64,000 nt of DNA from Mesonia aestuariivivens (GTDB lineage Bacteria > Bacteroidota > Bacteroidia > Flavobacteriales > Flavobacteriaceae), in NCBI RefSeq assembly GCF_019311235.1, contig NZ_JAHWDF010000013.1, positions 26,696 through 90,695 of the forward strand, in the 5' to 3' direction. The notes below the pieces were generated by a model, which saw nothing but the letters and a program-made list of their open reading frames with translations, ran no database searches and was not told the DNA's origin. The translations under genes and the position numbers were made by a program. Below are positions 13,163 through 24,131 of this stretch, piece after piece. Every line of letters starts with the position of its first letter. The first letter of the stretch is position 1.

Positions 13163-14155
13163 ATGAATATGGAACAGAAAATTAAGAATATTGGTGTTCT
13201 TACTTCAGGAGGTGATGCTCCGGGGATGAACGCTGGGATACGCGCCGTAGTTCGTGCTTGTGCCTACCATAAGATAAAGTGTACTGGTATTTATAGAGGC
13301 TATCAAGGTTTAATAGAAAAAGACTTTGAAGAGTTAAACGCCAGGTCTGTAAGAAATATCATTAACAGGGGTGGTACTTTTTTAAAATCAGCAAGGTCAA
13401 GAAAATTTATGACCGCAGAAGGTAGAACTGCTGCATACGAAAATTTAATATCAGAAGATATCGATGCTTTAGTCGTTATAGGCGGTGATGGTACTTTTAC
13501 TGGAGCTTCTATTTTTAACAAAGAACATAATTTTCCAGTAGTGGGGATTCCAGGAACTATCGATAATGATATTCGTGGTACAGATTACACAATCGGTTAC
13601 GATACCGCACTAAATACGGTAGTAGAAGCTATCGATAAAATTAGAGATACTGCCAATTCTCATAATCGATTATTTTTAGTTGAAGTCATGGGGAGAGATG
13701 CAGGTGATATCGCATTAAATGCAGGTATTGGTGCAGGAGCAGAAGAGATTTTAATACCAGAAGAAAACTTAGGGACTGATCGACTTTTAGAATCTTTAAA
13801 AAGAAGTAAAAAGTCAGGAAAAACTTCAAGTATCATTGTGGTCGCTGAAGGTGACCAAATTGGTAAAAATATTTTTGAGTTGGCAGAATTTATTGAGACC
13901 AACTTAGAAGATTACGAAGTAAGAGTTACCGTTTTAGGTCATATTCAACGAGGAGGTTCTCCAAGTTGTTACGATCGTGTGCTTGCCAGTAGATTAGGTA
14001 TTGGAGCAGTAGATGCTTTACTAGAAGGTAAGCGCGATTTGATGGTAGGAATAAAACATAAAAAATTAACATTTGTGCCTTTCGATTTAGCAATTTCAGG
14101 AGAAAATGAAATTGATATCGATTTAAGAAGGGTAGCAGATATAACTTCAATTTAA
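13163..14155 (+). CDS. pfkA: 6-phosphofructokinase
   Basis: The protein is about 330 residues. It has the ATP-type PFK signatures GVLTSGGDAPGMNAGIRAVV, GGDGTFTGA (ATP site), and PGTIDNDIRGTDYTIGYDTA with the catalytic Asp. It phosphorylates fructose-6-phosphate. A TTG at 13160, ATG at 13163 and ATG at 13169 are all possible starts; homologues begin close to KIKNIGVLTSGG, which fits 13163 or 13169. It is 13 nt from gapA and clearly co-transcribed with it. Confidence 0.95.
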   Translation: MNMEQKIKNIGVLTSGGDAPGMNAGIRAVVRACAYHKIKCTGIYRGYQGLIEKDFEELNARSVRNIINRGGTFLKSARSRKFMTAEGRTAAYENLISEDIDALVVIGGDGTFTGASIFNKEHNFPVVGIPGTIDNDIRGTDYTIGYDTALNTVVEAIDKIRDTANSHNRLFLVEVMGRDAGDIALNAGIGAGAEEILIPEENLGTDRLLESLKRSKKSGKTSSIIVVAEGDQIGKNIFELAEFIETNLEDYEVRVTVLGHIQRGGSPSCYDRVLASRLGIGAVDALLEGKRDLMVGIKHKKLTFVPFDLAISGENEIDIDLRRVADITSI

Positions 14156-14162
14156 ATAATAA

Positions 14163-15176
<1,014 letters not shown>

Positions 15177-15183
15177 GTCGTCT

Positions 15184-16050
15184 ATGTTATTAATAGCAGA
15201 TGGCGGTTCAACTAAATGTGATTGGATACTTTTAGACGATAACGGCGAACAAGTATTTAAAACACGTACACAAGGACTAAACCCGGCGGTTTTCAAGACA
15301 GAAGTTCTTGAAAGCCGACTTCGGGATAATGATGATCTTGCCCGAGTAAAAGATGAAGTTACCCTTGTAGGTTTTTATGGTGCCGGTTGTGGTACTAAGC
15401 GACCTACAGAAAACTTATCGAGAATAATTGGTGAATACTTTACCAATGCTAAAGTAGATGTTCGTGAAGATATGGTTGCTGCTTCTTACGCAGTTACCTC
15501 AGAACCTGGTATTGTTTGTATTTTAGGTACAGGTTCTAACAGTTGTTTTTTTGATGGTGATGAAAGTGTAAGAATGGCGGTAGATTCTTTAGGCTATGTA
15601 CTTATGGATGAAGCTAGCGGAAACTACTTTGGAAAACGCTTAATTAGAGACTATTACTATAAGCGCATGCCTATAGCACTTGCTAAAGAATTTGAAGAGC
15701 GTTTCAACTTAGATGCAGACGAGATTAAGCGTAACCTATATAAAGAAGATAACCCTAATACTTATCTTGCTCATTTTGCAGAATTTATCTTTACAAGTAA
15801 AGAAGTAAACGGCTATTTTTATAAATTGATCTCTGAAGGGATGAAAAAGTTTATAGAAAATCGTATCTTATGCTTTAGAGAATCTCAAAATGTACCTATT
15901 CACTTTGTAGGATCTATAGCGCATTTTTCTTCAGAAATTATTGCAGACGCAATGAAACCTTACAGCTTAGAACTGGGGAACATTGTAAGAAGACCAATCG
16001 ATGGTTTAATAGAACATTATAGAAAAAAATTAATAAACAATGCCTCTTAA
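15184..16050 (+). CDS. BadF/BadG/BcrA-type sugar kinase (N-acetylglucosamine kinase-like)
   Basis: This 288-residue ASKHA-fold protein starts with the phosphate-binding motif LLIADGGSTKCDWILLD and has an adenosine-site segment GIVCILGTGSNSCFFDG near residue 115 and GNIVRRPIDGLIEHY at the end. The family includes N-acetylglucosamine and glucosamine kinases. It lies 7 nt after gapA and overlaps pgi by 11 nt. Because GH65 and GH97 release free glucose and no other hexokinase is visible, it may phosphorylate glucose here; this is inference. Confidence 0.8.
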   Translation: MLLIADGGSTKCDWILLDDNGEQVFKTRTQGLNPAVFKTEVLESRLRDNDDLARVKDEVTLVGFYGAGCGTKRPTENLSRIIGEYFTNAKVDVREDMVAASYAVTSEPGIVCILGTGSNSCFFDGDESVRMAVDSLGYVLMDEASGNYFGKRLIRDYYYKRMPIALAKEFEERFNLDADEIKRNLYKEDNPNTYLAHFAEFIFTSKEVNGYFYKLISEGMKKFIENRILCFRESQNVPIHFVGSIAHFSSEIIADAMKPYSLELGNIVRRPIDGLIEHYRKKLINNAS

Positions 16051-17644
16051 AACAATAAATCCAACCGCTACTAAAGCCTGGGAAAAGTTAGCAAAACATT
16101 ATCAGGAAATTAAAGACCAGAAAATGGTTCATCTTTTTGCCGAAGATGCGTCTAGATCAGAAAAATTTCAATTGAAATGGAATAACTTTTTCGTAGACTA
16201 TTCTAAAAATAGAATCACTAGTACAACCAAAGATTTATTGCTAGAATTGGCAAACGAAGTTGAATTGAAAGATGCAATTGATAAGCAATTCAACGGAGAT
16301 AAAATTAATCAAACTGAAGGTCGAGCTGTACTACACACAGCACTTCGTGGTCAAGAAAAACCAGTAGAAGTAAAAGAAACCCTTCATAAAATTGAAAAAT
16401 TCTCTCAAGAAGTTATTTCAGGAGAGTGGAAAGGTTATACCGGAAAAGCCATTACCGATGTGGTAAACATAGGGATTGGTGGTAGTGACTTAGGGCCACA
16501 AATGATTGTAGATTCATTAAAATACTACAGAAATCATTTAGGGGTTCACTTCATCTCTAACATAGATGGAGATCACGTGATGGAAACTATTAAAGATCTA
16601 GATCCAGAAACCACACTTTTTATTATTGTTTCTAAAAGTTTTACTACTCAAGAAACCATTACAAATGCAAACACAATAAGAGATTGGTTTTTGAAATCTG
16701 CTCCAAGAGAAGAGGTTGCAAAACACTTCGTAGCAGTTTCTACCAACTTAGAAAGTGTAAAAGACTTTGGAATTGCAGATCAAAACATTTTTCCTATGTG
16801 GAATTGGGTTGGTGGTCGTTTTTCACTTTGGAGTGCTGTAGGCCTATCTATAGCTTGCGCCGTAGGTTTTGATAATTATCAAGGCTTATTAGACGGAGCA
16901 GGAAAAATGGATGAGCACTTTAAAACAACAGATTTTAAAGACAATATTCCTGTAACACTAGCACTTTTAAGCATTTGGTATAATAACTTTTTTGATGCCG
17001 AAACAGAAGCGATTATTCCTTATTCTCAGTATTTGCAAAAATTAGTACCTTATTTACAACAAGGTATTATGGAAAGTAACGGAAAAAGTGTTTCTCGCGA
17101 TGGGAATAAAATACCTTACCAAACAGGAACAATTGTTTGGGGTGAACCTGGTACCAACTCTCAACATGCATTTTTTCAGCTCATACACCAGGGTACAAAA
17201 TTAATTCCTTGTGATTTTATTGGGTTTAAAAAATCATTACACGGTAATCAAGAACACCAAGATAAATTAATGGCTAATTTTTTCGCTCAAACCGAAGCTT
17301 TACTAAAAGGGAAAACGCTTGAGCAAGTAGAAGAAGAGATAAAAGGAACAGATGCCGAAAAAGCTTCAACCTTAAAACCATTTAAAGTATTTGAAGGAAA
17401 TAAACCTACAAATACGTTATTAATCGACCAGTTAACGCCTGAAAGTTTAGGTAGTTTAGTAGCACTTTATGAGCATAAACTATTTGTTCAAGGTGTTATT
17501 TGGAATATTTTTAGCTACGATCAATGGGGGGTAGAGCTTGGTAAACAATTAGCTAACGGTATTTTAGAACAAATCGAAACTAAAGATTTTTCTAAAGATC
17601 AAGATGCTTCCACCAAAAGTTTATTAAAAGCATATCTTTCTTAA
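16040..17644 (+). CDS. pgi: glucose-6-phosphate isomerase
   Basis: The 534-residue length is typical. Family signatures are visible: VNIGIGGSDLGPQM, FIIVSKSFTTQETITNA, NWVGGRFSLWSAVGLSIA, and the C-terminal QGVIWNIFSYDQWGVELGK. It converts glucose-6-phosphate to fructose-6-phosphate and so joins the beta-PGM product to pfkA. Its ATG lies inside the end of the kinase gene. A strong terminator follows. Confidence 0.97.
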   Translation: MPLKTINPTATKAWEKLAKHYQEIKDQKMVHLFAEDASRSEKFQLKWNNFFVDYSKNRITSTTKDLLLELANEVELKDAIDKQFNGDKINQTEGRAVLHTALRGQEKPVEVKETLHKIEKFSQEVISGEWKGYTGKAITDVVNIGIGGSDLGPQMIVDSLKYYRNHLGVHFISNIDGDHVMETIKDLDPETTLFIIVSKSFTTQETITNANTIRDWFLKSAPREEVAKHFVAVSTNLESVKDFGIADQNIFPMWNWVGGRFSLWSAVGLSIACAVGFDNYQGLLDGAGKMDEHFKTTDFKDNIPVTLALLSIWYNNFFDAETEAIIPYSQYLQKLVPYLQQGIMESNGKSVSRDGNKIPYQTGTIVWGEPGTNSQHAFFQLIHQGTKLIPCDFIGFKKSLHGNQEHQDKLMANFFAQTEALLKGKTLEQVEEEIKGTDAEKASTLKPFKVFEGNKPTNTLLIDQLTPESLGSLVALYEHKLFVQGVIWNIFSYDQWGVELGKQLANGILEQIETKDFSKDQDASTKSLLKAYLS

Positions 17645-17664
17645 ATTTAGAGAAGATTTATTTT

Positions 17665-17699
17665 TAAAAAAAGCCAAGTTCTTAAACTTGGCTTTTTTT
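17665..17699. terminator. bidirectional terminator between pgi and the DoxX gene
   Basis: AAAAAAGCCAAGTT, loop CTTA, AACTTGGCTTTTTT form a perfect stem with A and T tracts, serving the convergent genes on both sides. Confidence 0.88.
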
Positions 17700-17710
17700 G
17701 TTTTATAAAC

Positions 17711-18127
17711 TTATTTATTCTTTTTAAGCAAATATTTTAAAGCTCCTGTAGACCAAAGTGCCCATAAAATTAAAATAGGTTGAAAAAATAACCGAATTAA
17801 TCTTTTTCGGTCTGTATCTAATCCAAAAGCATTAATTTCATTTACATACTGAGCGATATTTCCAGGAAAGATCAAAACATAAAATATGGCTAAAGCTATT
17901 CCTGTTTCTATTCTAAATTTTTTCAGAAAAATCATAGCTGCCCCTAAAGCAAATTCTAAAATACCAGAACCTATTACTATAATATCTTTGGTAATTGGAA
18001 TCCAATCTGGTACTTGAGCCTGAAATTCTTCGCGTTGAAAAGTTAAATGCCCAATACTGGCCATAATCATAAAACCACCTAAAATTATTCTAAATACTTT
18101 TTGTGTTGTTGAAGTTGATAAAGTCAT
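17711..18127 (-). CDS. DoxX-like small membrane protein
   Basis: The 138-residue protein has four predicted hydrophobic segments (e.g. VFRIILGGFMIMASIGHLTF and GSGILEFALGAAMIFL), matching the DoxX / DoxD-like family. These proteins are linked loosely to redox homeostasis or quinone chemistry, without a firm biochemical role. It is read toward the pgi terminator and lies 89 bp downstream of mqo on the same strand. Confidence 0.75.
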   Translation of the reverse strand: MTLSTSTTQKVFRIILGGFMIMASIGHLTFQREEFQAQVPDWIPITKDIIVIGSGILEFALGAAMIFLKKFRIETGIALAIFYVLIFPGNIAQYVNEINAFGLDTDRKRLIRLFFQPILILWALWSTGALKYLLKKNK

Positions 18128-18216
18128 AATAAATCTTTTAAGATTAAATCGTAAACGATGTAAATGTATTTGTTTTTATAAAGGTTTCATTTTAATTTTT
18201 TATTAAATTTTGAAAT

Positions 18217-19710
18217 TTAGTCTACTTTCAAAATTTTCATACAATGTGTCTGAACTTCTTTAAATTCTTGTTGGTTTTTCGTAATATCTTTATTCCAAAA
18301 CGGAATCATTTTAGAAAGTGTTTTTACTTTTTCTTCATCTTCAAGTAATTCGGGAAAGGCTAACTTTATGACATCGATCATAATATGAACTGCGGTAGAA
18401 GCACCGGGAGAAGCTCCTAAAAGCGCGGTAATACTTCCTCCTTTATCATGAACCACATCGGTACCAAACTCTAAAGTACCCCCTTGTTTTTCATCTTTTT
18501 TAATAATTTGTACACGTTGTCCAGCTACTTTTAATTTCCAATCTTCAGATTTTGCATCTTTTACAAATGTTCTCAAATCATCCATACGGTCTTCGTGACT
18601 TTTGCTTACCTGCGTAATCAAATATTCAGTTAGCGGTAAATTGTGCCAAAAAGCGCCTAACATTGAAGGAATATTATCTAGCTTAATAGATTTTATTAAA
18701 TCGGTATAGCTTCCTTCTTTTAAAAATTTTGTATTAAAACCAGCAAAAGGTCCAAACATTAGTTCTTGTTTTCCGTTGATAAAACGCGTATCTAAATGCG
18801 GAGTAGACATTGGTGGTGTATCTGGTCCTGCTTTACTGTACACTTTTGCGTGATGTTGTTTAATCACTTCTGGGTTTTTACAAACTAACCATTGACCACT
18901 TACTGGAAAACCTCCGTAACCTTTTTTTTCTTCAATTTCAACTTTTTGTAATAAGGGTAGGGCTCCTCCACCGGCACCAATAAATACATGATCTGCATCA
19001 TAATATTTTTTTATATTTTTTTCTGTGTCTTTTATTTCGACGAGCCAGTCTTGATGATCAGGATCTATATCTAAAACTTCGTGGTTACGGTGAACGGGAG
19101 TATCAAACTTTTCTTCTAAAATAGTAAAGAACTGTTCTGTAATATTTCCAAAATTCACTTCTGTTCCTAATTTCATTTGAGTAGCCGCCATAGGCTCTTT
19201 TTGTTGTTCTCGATTTTTCATAATTAACGGAAACCAATTTTCTAAAGTAGAATTATCTTCTGAAAATTCCATTTCTTGAAAAGCAAATTCTTTACTCATG
19301 GCTTGGTAACGTTTTTTGAGAAATTCTACATTCTCTTTTCCAGTTACCCAACTATGGTGTGGTGTTTTATGTATGAAGTCTTTTTGTTTTTTAAGTAAGT
19401 TTTCTTCAATTAAATATGCCCAAAATTGTTTAGATTTTTCAAATTGATCAAAAATTTGAATTGCTTTAGAAATATCTATAGCACCATTTTTATTTTCAGG
19501 AGTATAATTAAGCTCACAGAATGCTGAATGCCCCGTACCGCTATTATTCCAAGCTTCAGAGCTTTCTTGAGCTACTTTATCTAAGCGTTCAAATATCCCA
19601 ATTTTTAGGGAAGGATCAATTAATTTTAGCATTAATGAAAGCGTTGCGCTCATAATACCACCACCTACACAAATAAGATCGTATTTTTCAGGATGTTGTT
19701 GAGAAGTCAT
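18217..19710 (-). CDS. mqo: malate:quinone oxidoreductase
   Basis: The 497-residue flavoprotein has an N-terminal FAD-binding motif DLICVGGGIMSATLSLML, the family stretch SSEAWNNSGTGHSAFCELNY, and a C-terminal GASPGASTAVHIMIDVI. It oxidises malate to oxaloacetate on the membrane, passing electrons to quinone as part of the TCA cycle. It stands alone with a 243 bp divergent region before comM, which shows no clear promoter consensus. Confidence 0.95.
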   Translation of the reverse strand: MTSQQHPEKYDLICVGGGIMSATLSLMLKLIDPSLKIGIFERLDKVAQESSEAWNNSGTGHSAFCELNYTPENKNGAIDISKAIQIFDQFEKSKQFWAYLIEENLLKKQKDFIHKTPHHSWVTGKENVEFLKKRYQAMSKEFAFQEMEFSEDNSTLENWFPLIMKNREQQKEPMAATQMKLGTEVNFGNITEQFFTILEEKFDTPVHRNHEVLDIDPDHQDWLVEIKDTEKNIKKYYDADHVFIGAGGGALPLLQKVEIEEKKGYGGFPVSGQWLVCKNPEVIKQHHAKVYSKAGPDTPPMSTPHLDTRFINGKQELMFGPFAGFNTKFLKEGSYTDLIKSIKLDNIPSMLGAFWHNLPLTEYLITQVSKSHEDRMDDLRTFVKDAKSEDWKLKVAGQRVQIIKKDEKQGGTLEFGTDVVHDKGGSITALLGASPGASTAVHIMIDVIKLAFPELLEDEEKVKTLSKMIPFWNKDITKNQQEFKEVQTHCMKILKVD

Positions 19711-19953
19711 TTTCCTTTTCGATTAAAGTTAATTAATGTGAGTTGATGGGATATCATATTACTCTAAATTTGACTTAAATTTAAGAGTTACTAATGAATT
19801 GTAATTTTACTAATTATAGGCAGTTTTAGTCATTTTAAATAATAGTTATAGATCTATTTAATTCAGCTAAATTTAAATGAATTTTCATAATACTTTTATA
19901 AGAAGTTAAATGATAAAGAATAAATTTCTATTTTTAATAAAATAACAAATTTA

Positions 19954-21492
19954 ATGCTTGTAAAGGTTTTTGGTAGTGCGGTTTTTGGGGTAGAAGCCAC
20001 CACCATCACAGTAGAAGTCAATATCGATAAAGGTATTGGTTATCACTTGGTGGGTTTACCCGATAATGCTATTCGAGAAAGTAGTTACCGTATTGCTGCA
20101 GCTTTACAGAATAACGGATTTAAGTTACCAGGTAAAAAAATTACCATTAACATGGCTCCAGCAGATTTACGAAAAGAAGGTTCTGCTTATGATTTAACCT
20201 TAGCACTGGGTATTTTAAGTGCATCTTCTCAAATTAAAGCTGAAAATATTGGTGACTATTTAATTATGGGGGAGCTATCTCTTGACGGAAGCTTACAGCC
20301 TATTAAAGGGGCTTTGCCAATTGCTATTAAAGCGCAAGAAGAAGGTTATAAAGGATTTATCTTGCCTAAGCAAAATGCTACAGAAGCTGCTATCGTTAAA
20401 GGTTTGGAGATTTATGGAGTAGAAAATATTACAGAAGTTATTAATTTTTTCGATAAAGATGAAGCTTTAACACCTACAGTAATTGATACTCGTAAACAGT
20501 TTTATGAAAACTTAGAACATCCAGAATTTGATTTTGCCGATGTTAAAGGTCAAGAATCCATAAAACGCTGTATGGAAATTGCCGCTGCTGGAGGGCATAA
20601 TATTATACTTGTAGGTCCTCCAGGATCTGGTAAAACCATGCTTGCTAAACGATTACCAAGTATTTTGCCACCGATGACTTTATACGAAGCTTTAGAGACT
20701 ACAAAAATACATAGTGTCGTAGGAAGAACTTCTAACTTGGGAGGTTTAATGGCAGAACGACCATTTAGAAGTCCGCACCATACCATTTCAGATGTGGCTT
20801 TAGTAGGTGGAGGTCAATATCCGCAACCAGGAGAAATCTCTTTATCTCATAACGGAGTATTATTCTTAGATGAACTTCCTGAATTTAAACGTTCTGTACT
20901 AGAAGTGATGCGACAACCTTTAGAAGATCGAGAAGTTACTATTTCTAGAGCAAGGTTTACGGTAACTTATCCGTCAAGTTTTATGTTGGTGGCAAGTATG
21001 AATCCTAGTCCGGGTGGTTATTTTAATGATCCCGATGCACCGGTAACTTCTTCTCCAGCAGAAATGCAACGTTATTTAAGCAAAATTAGCGGACCCTTAT
21101 TAGATCGTATCGATATTCATATAGAGGTTACCCCAGTACCTTTTGATAAGTTAAGTGAAGAGCGAAAAGGAGAAAGTAGTGTAGTAATTAGAAAGCGTGT
21201 GACTCAAGCTAGGCAGCTACAGACTCAAAGATTTAACGATTTTAAAAATGTACATTATAATGCTCAGATGGGTGTTAAACAAATACGAGAATTTTGTAAA
21301 CTTGATGAAAATTCAAAAAAATTACTTAAAACAGCAATGGAGCGTTTAAACCTTTCTGCAAGAGCTTATGACCGTATTCTAAAGGTTTCTAGAACGATTG
21401 CAGATTTAGAAAATTCTGAACAAATAACAGGAAAACACATCAGTGAAGCCATTCAATATCGCAGTTTAGATCGTGAGGGCTGGTTAGGATAG
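19954..21492 (+). CDS. comM: YifB/ComM family Mg-chelatase-like AAA+ ATPase
   Basis: The 512-residue protein has an N-terminal Lon-protease-like domain (GLPDNAIRESSYRIAAAL), a Walker A motif GPPGSGKTMLAKRLPS near residue 217, Walker B LFLDELPEF, and the family stretch PFRSPHHTISDVALVGGG. ComM is a hexameric helicase that promotes branch migration of incoming DNA in natural transformation. It is followed 7 nt later by a DUF2891 lipoprotein gene. Confidence 0.92.
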   Translation: MLVKVFGSAVFGVEATTITVEVNIDKGIGYHLVGLPDNAIRESSYRIAAALQNNGFKLPGKKITINMAPADLRKEGSAYDLTLALGILSASSQIKAENIGDYLIMGELSLDGSLQPIKGALPIAIKAQEEGYKGFILPKQNATEAAIVKGLEIYGVENITEVINFFDKDEALTPTVIDTRKQFYENLEHPEFDFADVKGQESIKRCMEIAAAGGHNIILVGPPGSGKTMLAKRLPSILPPMTLYEALETTKIHSVVGRTSNLGGLMAERPFRSPHHTISDVALVGGGQYPQPGEISLSHNGVLFLDELPEFKRSVLEVMRQPLEDREVTISRARFTVTYPSSFMLVASMNPSPGGYFNDPDAPVTSSPAEMQRYLSKISGPLLDRIDIHIEVTPVPFDKLSEERKGESSVVIRKRVTQARQLQTQRFNDFKNVHYNAQMGVKQIREFCKLDENSKKLLKTAMERLNLSARAYDRILKVSRTIADLENSEQITGKHISEAIQYRSLDREGWLG

Positions 21493-21499
21493 AAAAATT

Positions 21500-22651
21500 A
21501 TGAAAAAAATTATACTTTTAAGTTTAGGGATCGCCTTATTTTCATGTAAAAATAAGCAAGAGAGTCATGTTGAACCTGTAAATGAACTTCATGAAGAAGA
21601 TACCAGTATTGTTGAAGAGATAAAGGCTGAGTTGGTTCCTATGGAGAATTTAGAATTAACTTTGAGTCAAGCTAATAAATTAGTAGACTTGCCCTTAGCA
21701 TGTATTAGTGTGAAATATCCCTATAAATCTGGACAAACACTTACTTCAAAAAAAGATTTAAAAGAACCACAAGAGTTTCACCCTGCGTTTTACGGTTGTT
21801 TTGACTGGCATTCTTCTGTGCACGCACATTGGTCGTTAGTGAGTTTACTAAAAAGATTTCCTGACTTAAAAAAAGCTGAAGAAATAAAAAAACAACTCAC
21901 AGCACACCTTTCTAAAGAAAATATTCAACAAGAATTAAAATATTTTAAGAAGAAAGAAAACAAGTCTTTCGAGCGTACTTATGGCTGGGCTTGGTTATTA
22001 AAACTTTCAGAGGAGCTTCATACTTGGGATGATTCATTGGCTAAGCCATTAGAACAAAACCTTCAACCTTTAACCAACCAGATAGTAGTAAATTATATAG
22101 AGTTTCTTCCAAAGCTCAATTACCCAATTCGTGTTGGAGAGCATGAAAATACGGCTTTTGGGATGTCTTTTGCTTATGATTATGCTAAGACTACCAATCA
22201 TGAAAAACTACAAAATTTAATCACCTCTCGTGCTAAAGATTTTTATTTAGGTGATGATAATTGCCCGATGGGGTGGGAACCAAGTGGTTTTGATTTTTTA
22301 TCTCCTTGTTTAGCAGAAGTAGATTTAATGCAACGCGTTTTGGCAGAACAAACTTTTAAACTGTGGCTAAAAGATTTTATGCCTCAGCTTTTAAATAAAA
22401 ATTTTGAATTAACACCTGGAGAAGTTTCTGATAGAACCGATGGTAAATTGGTGCATTTAGATGGGTTAAATTATAGTCGTGCTTGGGTTTTTTATCACCT
22501 TGCTAATAAATATCCAGATGATTTTAAGCACTTAAAAAACATAGGAAATCAGCACGTTTCTCATTCTATTAAAAACCTTTTTGAAGATTCTTATGAGGGC
22601 GGACATTGGTTAGGAACCTTTTCAATTTATGCATTAAGTCAGCGTAGATAA
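21500..22651 (+). CDS. DUF2891 family lipoprotein
   Basis: The 383-residue protein starts with a lipobox signal (MKKIILLSLGIALFSC). The body carries the DUF2891 hallmark HPAFYGCFDWHSSVHAHW and several Trp/His-rich helices, suggesting an (alpha/alpha) barrel. The family has no established activity. It lies between comM and the pxpABC genes with short gaps, so it may be co-transcribed with either. Confidence 0.8.
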   Translation: MKKIILLSLGIALFSCKNKQESHVEPVNELHEEDTSIVEEIKAELVPMENLELTLSQANKLVDLPLACISVKYPYKSGQTLTSKKDLKEPQEFHPAFYGCFDWHSSVHAHWSLVSLLKRFPDLKKAEEIKKQLTAHLSKENIQQELKYFKKKENKSFERTYGWAWLLKLSEELHTWDDSLAKPLEQNLQPLTNQIVVNYIEFLPKLNYPIRVGEHENTAFGMSFAYDYAKTTNHEKLQNLITSRAKDFYLGDDNCPMGWEPSGFDFLSPCLAEVDLMQRVLAEQTFKLWLKDFMPQLLNKNFELTPGEVSDRTDGKLVHLDGLNYSRAWVFYHLANKYPDDFKHLKNIGNQHVSHSIKNLFEDSYEGGHWLGTFSIYALSQRR

Positions 22652-22661
22652 CTAATTATTT

Positions 22662-23393
22662 ATGAATAGAATAGATTTAAATTGTGACTTGGCTGAGGGC
22701 GGAGCTTTTGATGCTGCTCTTATGCCATTAATTTCTTCATGTAATATTGCTTGCGGTGGTCATTTTGGAACTAAAGCAACGATCACAAAAGCAGTTGAAC
22801 TCGCCCTTGAGAATAAAGTTAATATTGGCGCTCATCCTTCTTATCTAGATCAAGAGAATTTTGGTAGAAAAACAATGAACATCTCTTTAGAAGCGCTAGA
22901 AAATACACTTAGGGATCAAATTCTACAAGTTAAATCTATTACTGAAAGGCTAGGAGGGAAGTTACATCATGTAAAACCCCATGGCGCTCTTTACAATGAA
23001 ATAGTTAAAGATGTAGAAAAGGCAAACTTGGTGATTAAAATGGTTAAAGAAATAGATGAAGAACTTATTCTATTTGTACCCCCAAACTCAGCGGTAGAAA
23101 GCTTAGCAAAAGCTAAACTAAACACTTGGAAAGAAGGCTTCGCAGACCGAAATTATGAAGCCGATTTTAGTTTAGTGTCTAGGTTAAAAAATAATGCTAT
23201 TTTACACGATAAAAGCAGCGTTTTTAATCATGTTTTTTTAATGGTTTCAGAAGGTAAAATTCAGCTTCAAAATAAGAAGTTTTTAGAAGCAAAATTTGAC
23301 ACTATTTGTGTACATAGCGACACCCAAAATTCTGTCGAAATATTAAGGTATTTGCGAGAAAATTTAGAAAGAAAAAATATAAAAATAGCATAG
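22662..23393 (+). CDS. pxpA: 5-oxoprolinase subunit A (LamB/YcsF family)
   Basis: The 243-residue protein shows the family start IDLNCDLAEGGAFD, SSCNIACGGHFG, and HVKPHGALYNE. PxpA works with PxpBC to cleave 5-oxoproline (pyroglutamate), a damage product of glutamine, to glutamate using ATP. It is followed 3 nt later by pxpB and then pxpC in the usual order, which makes the assignment firm. Confidence 0.93.
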   Translation: MNRIDLNCDLAEGGAFDAALMPLISSCNIACGGHFGTKATITKAVELALENKVNIGAHPSYLDQENFGRKTMNISLEALENTLRDQILQVKSITERLGGKLHHVKPHGALYNEIVKDVEKANLVIKMVKEIDEELILFVPPNSAVESLAKAKLNTWKEGFADRNYEADFSLVSRLKNNAILHDKSSVFNHVFLMVSEGKIQLQNKKFLEAKFDTICVHSDTQNSVEILRYLRENLERKNIKIA

Positions 23394-23396
23394 TTA

Positions 23397-24131
23397 ATGG
23401 AGTATAAAAAACCTAAAATTCAAGCTTTAGGCGAACAGGCAATTTTGTTGTCTTGGGAAGAAAAAATAGATGAAGATCTACTGTATTTTTTACTTTATCT
23501 GAAGAAAGAAATTCAAAATTATTATACTAAAGTAAAGGTTGAAGTAATTAATACATATAATTCATTATTAATTAAATATATATCTTATATAAATAATATC
23601 TATAGTGAATTTTCAGTACTTGAAACCATCGTTTCAGCTAATTTTAAAGGGCAGAAATTACACTTACAACAATATACTCTTCCAGTATGTTATGATGAAG
23701 AATTTGGACTAGATCTAGCAATTGTAAGCAAGCAAAATAAACGTAGTATTTCAGAAATAATTCAGTTACATACTCAATCTAATTACACCATTTATTTTAC
23801 TGGTTTTTTACCCGGATTTTTATACTTGGGCGGACTTGATGAAAAGCTATATATTTCTAGAAAAGAATCTCCCCGATTAAAGGTTGAAAAAGGTGCGGTG
23901 GGAATCGGTGAAAAACAGACTGGAGTTTATCCTCAAAATTCTGCTGGAGGTTGGCAAATTATTGGCAATTGTCCAGTCCCAATTTTTGATGTTGAAAATG
24001 AAAAACCATCTCCGTTTCAACCTGGCGATAAATTAAAATTTGAAGCGGTAAGTTTAGAAAAATATAACACCATTAAGCAAGAAATTAAACGAGGTAATTT
24101 TTTGCTTAAAAAAGAAGTTTATGAGTATTAA
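23397..24131 (+). CDS. pxpB: 5-oxoprolinase subunit B (KipI family)
   Basis: The 244-residue protein has the allophanate-hydrolase subunit 1 pattern, with FTGFLPGFLYLGGLDEKLY and the proline-rich SPRLKVEKGAVGIGEKQTGVYP. Residues 40-75 are encoded by unusually AT-rich DNA compared with the neighbours. It overlaps pxpC by 11 nt. KipI was first described as a sporulation kinase inhibitor in Bacillus, but with pxpA and pxpC adjacent the 5-oxoprolinase role is preferred. Confidence 0.92.
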   Translation: MEYKKPKIQALGEQAILLSWEEKIDEDLLYFLLYLKKEIQNYYTKVKVEVINTYNSLLIKYISYINNIYSEFSVLETIVSANFKGQKLHLQQYTLPVCYDEEFGLDLAIVSKQNKRSISEIIQLHTQSNYTIYFTGFLPGFLYLGGLDEKLYISRKESPRLKVEKGAVGIGEKQTGVYPQNSAGGWQIIGNCPVPIFDVENEKPSPFQPGDKLKFEAVSLEKYNTIKQEIKRGNFLLKKEVYEY

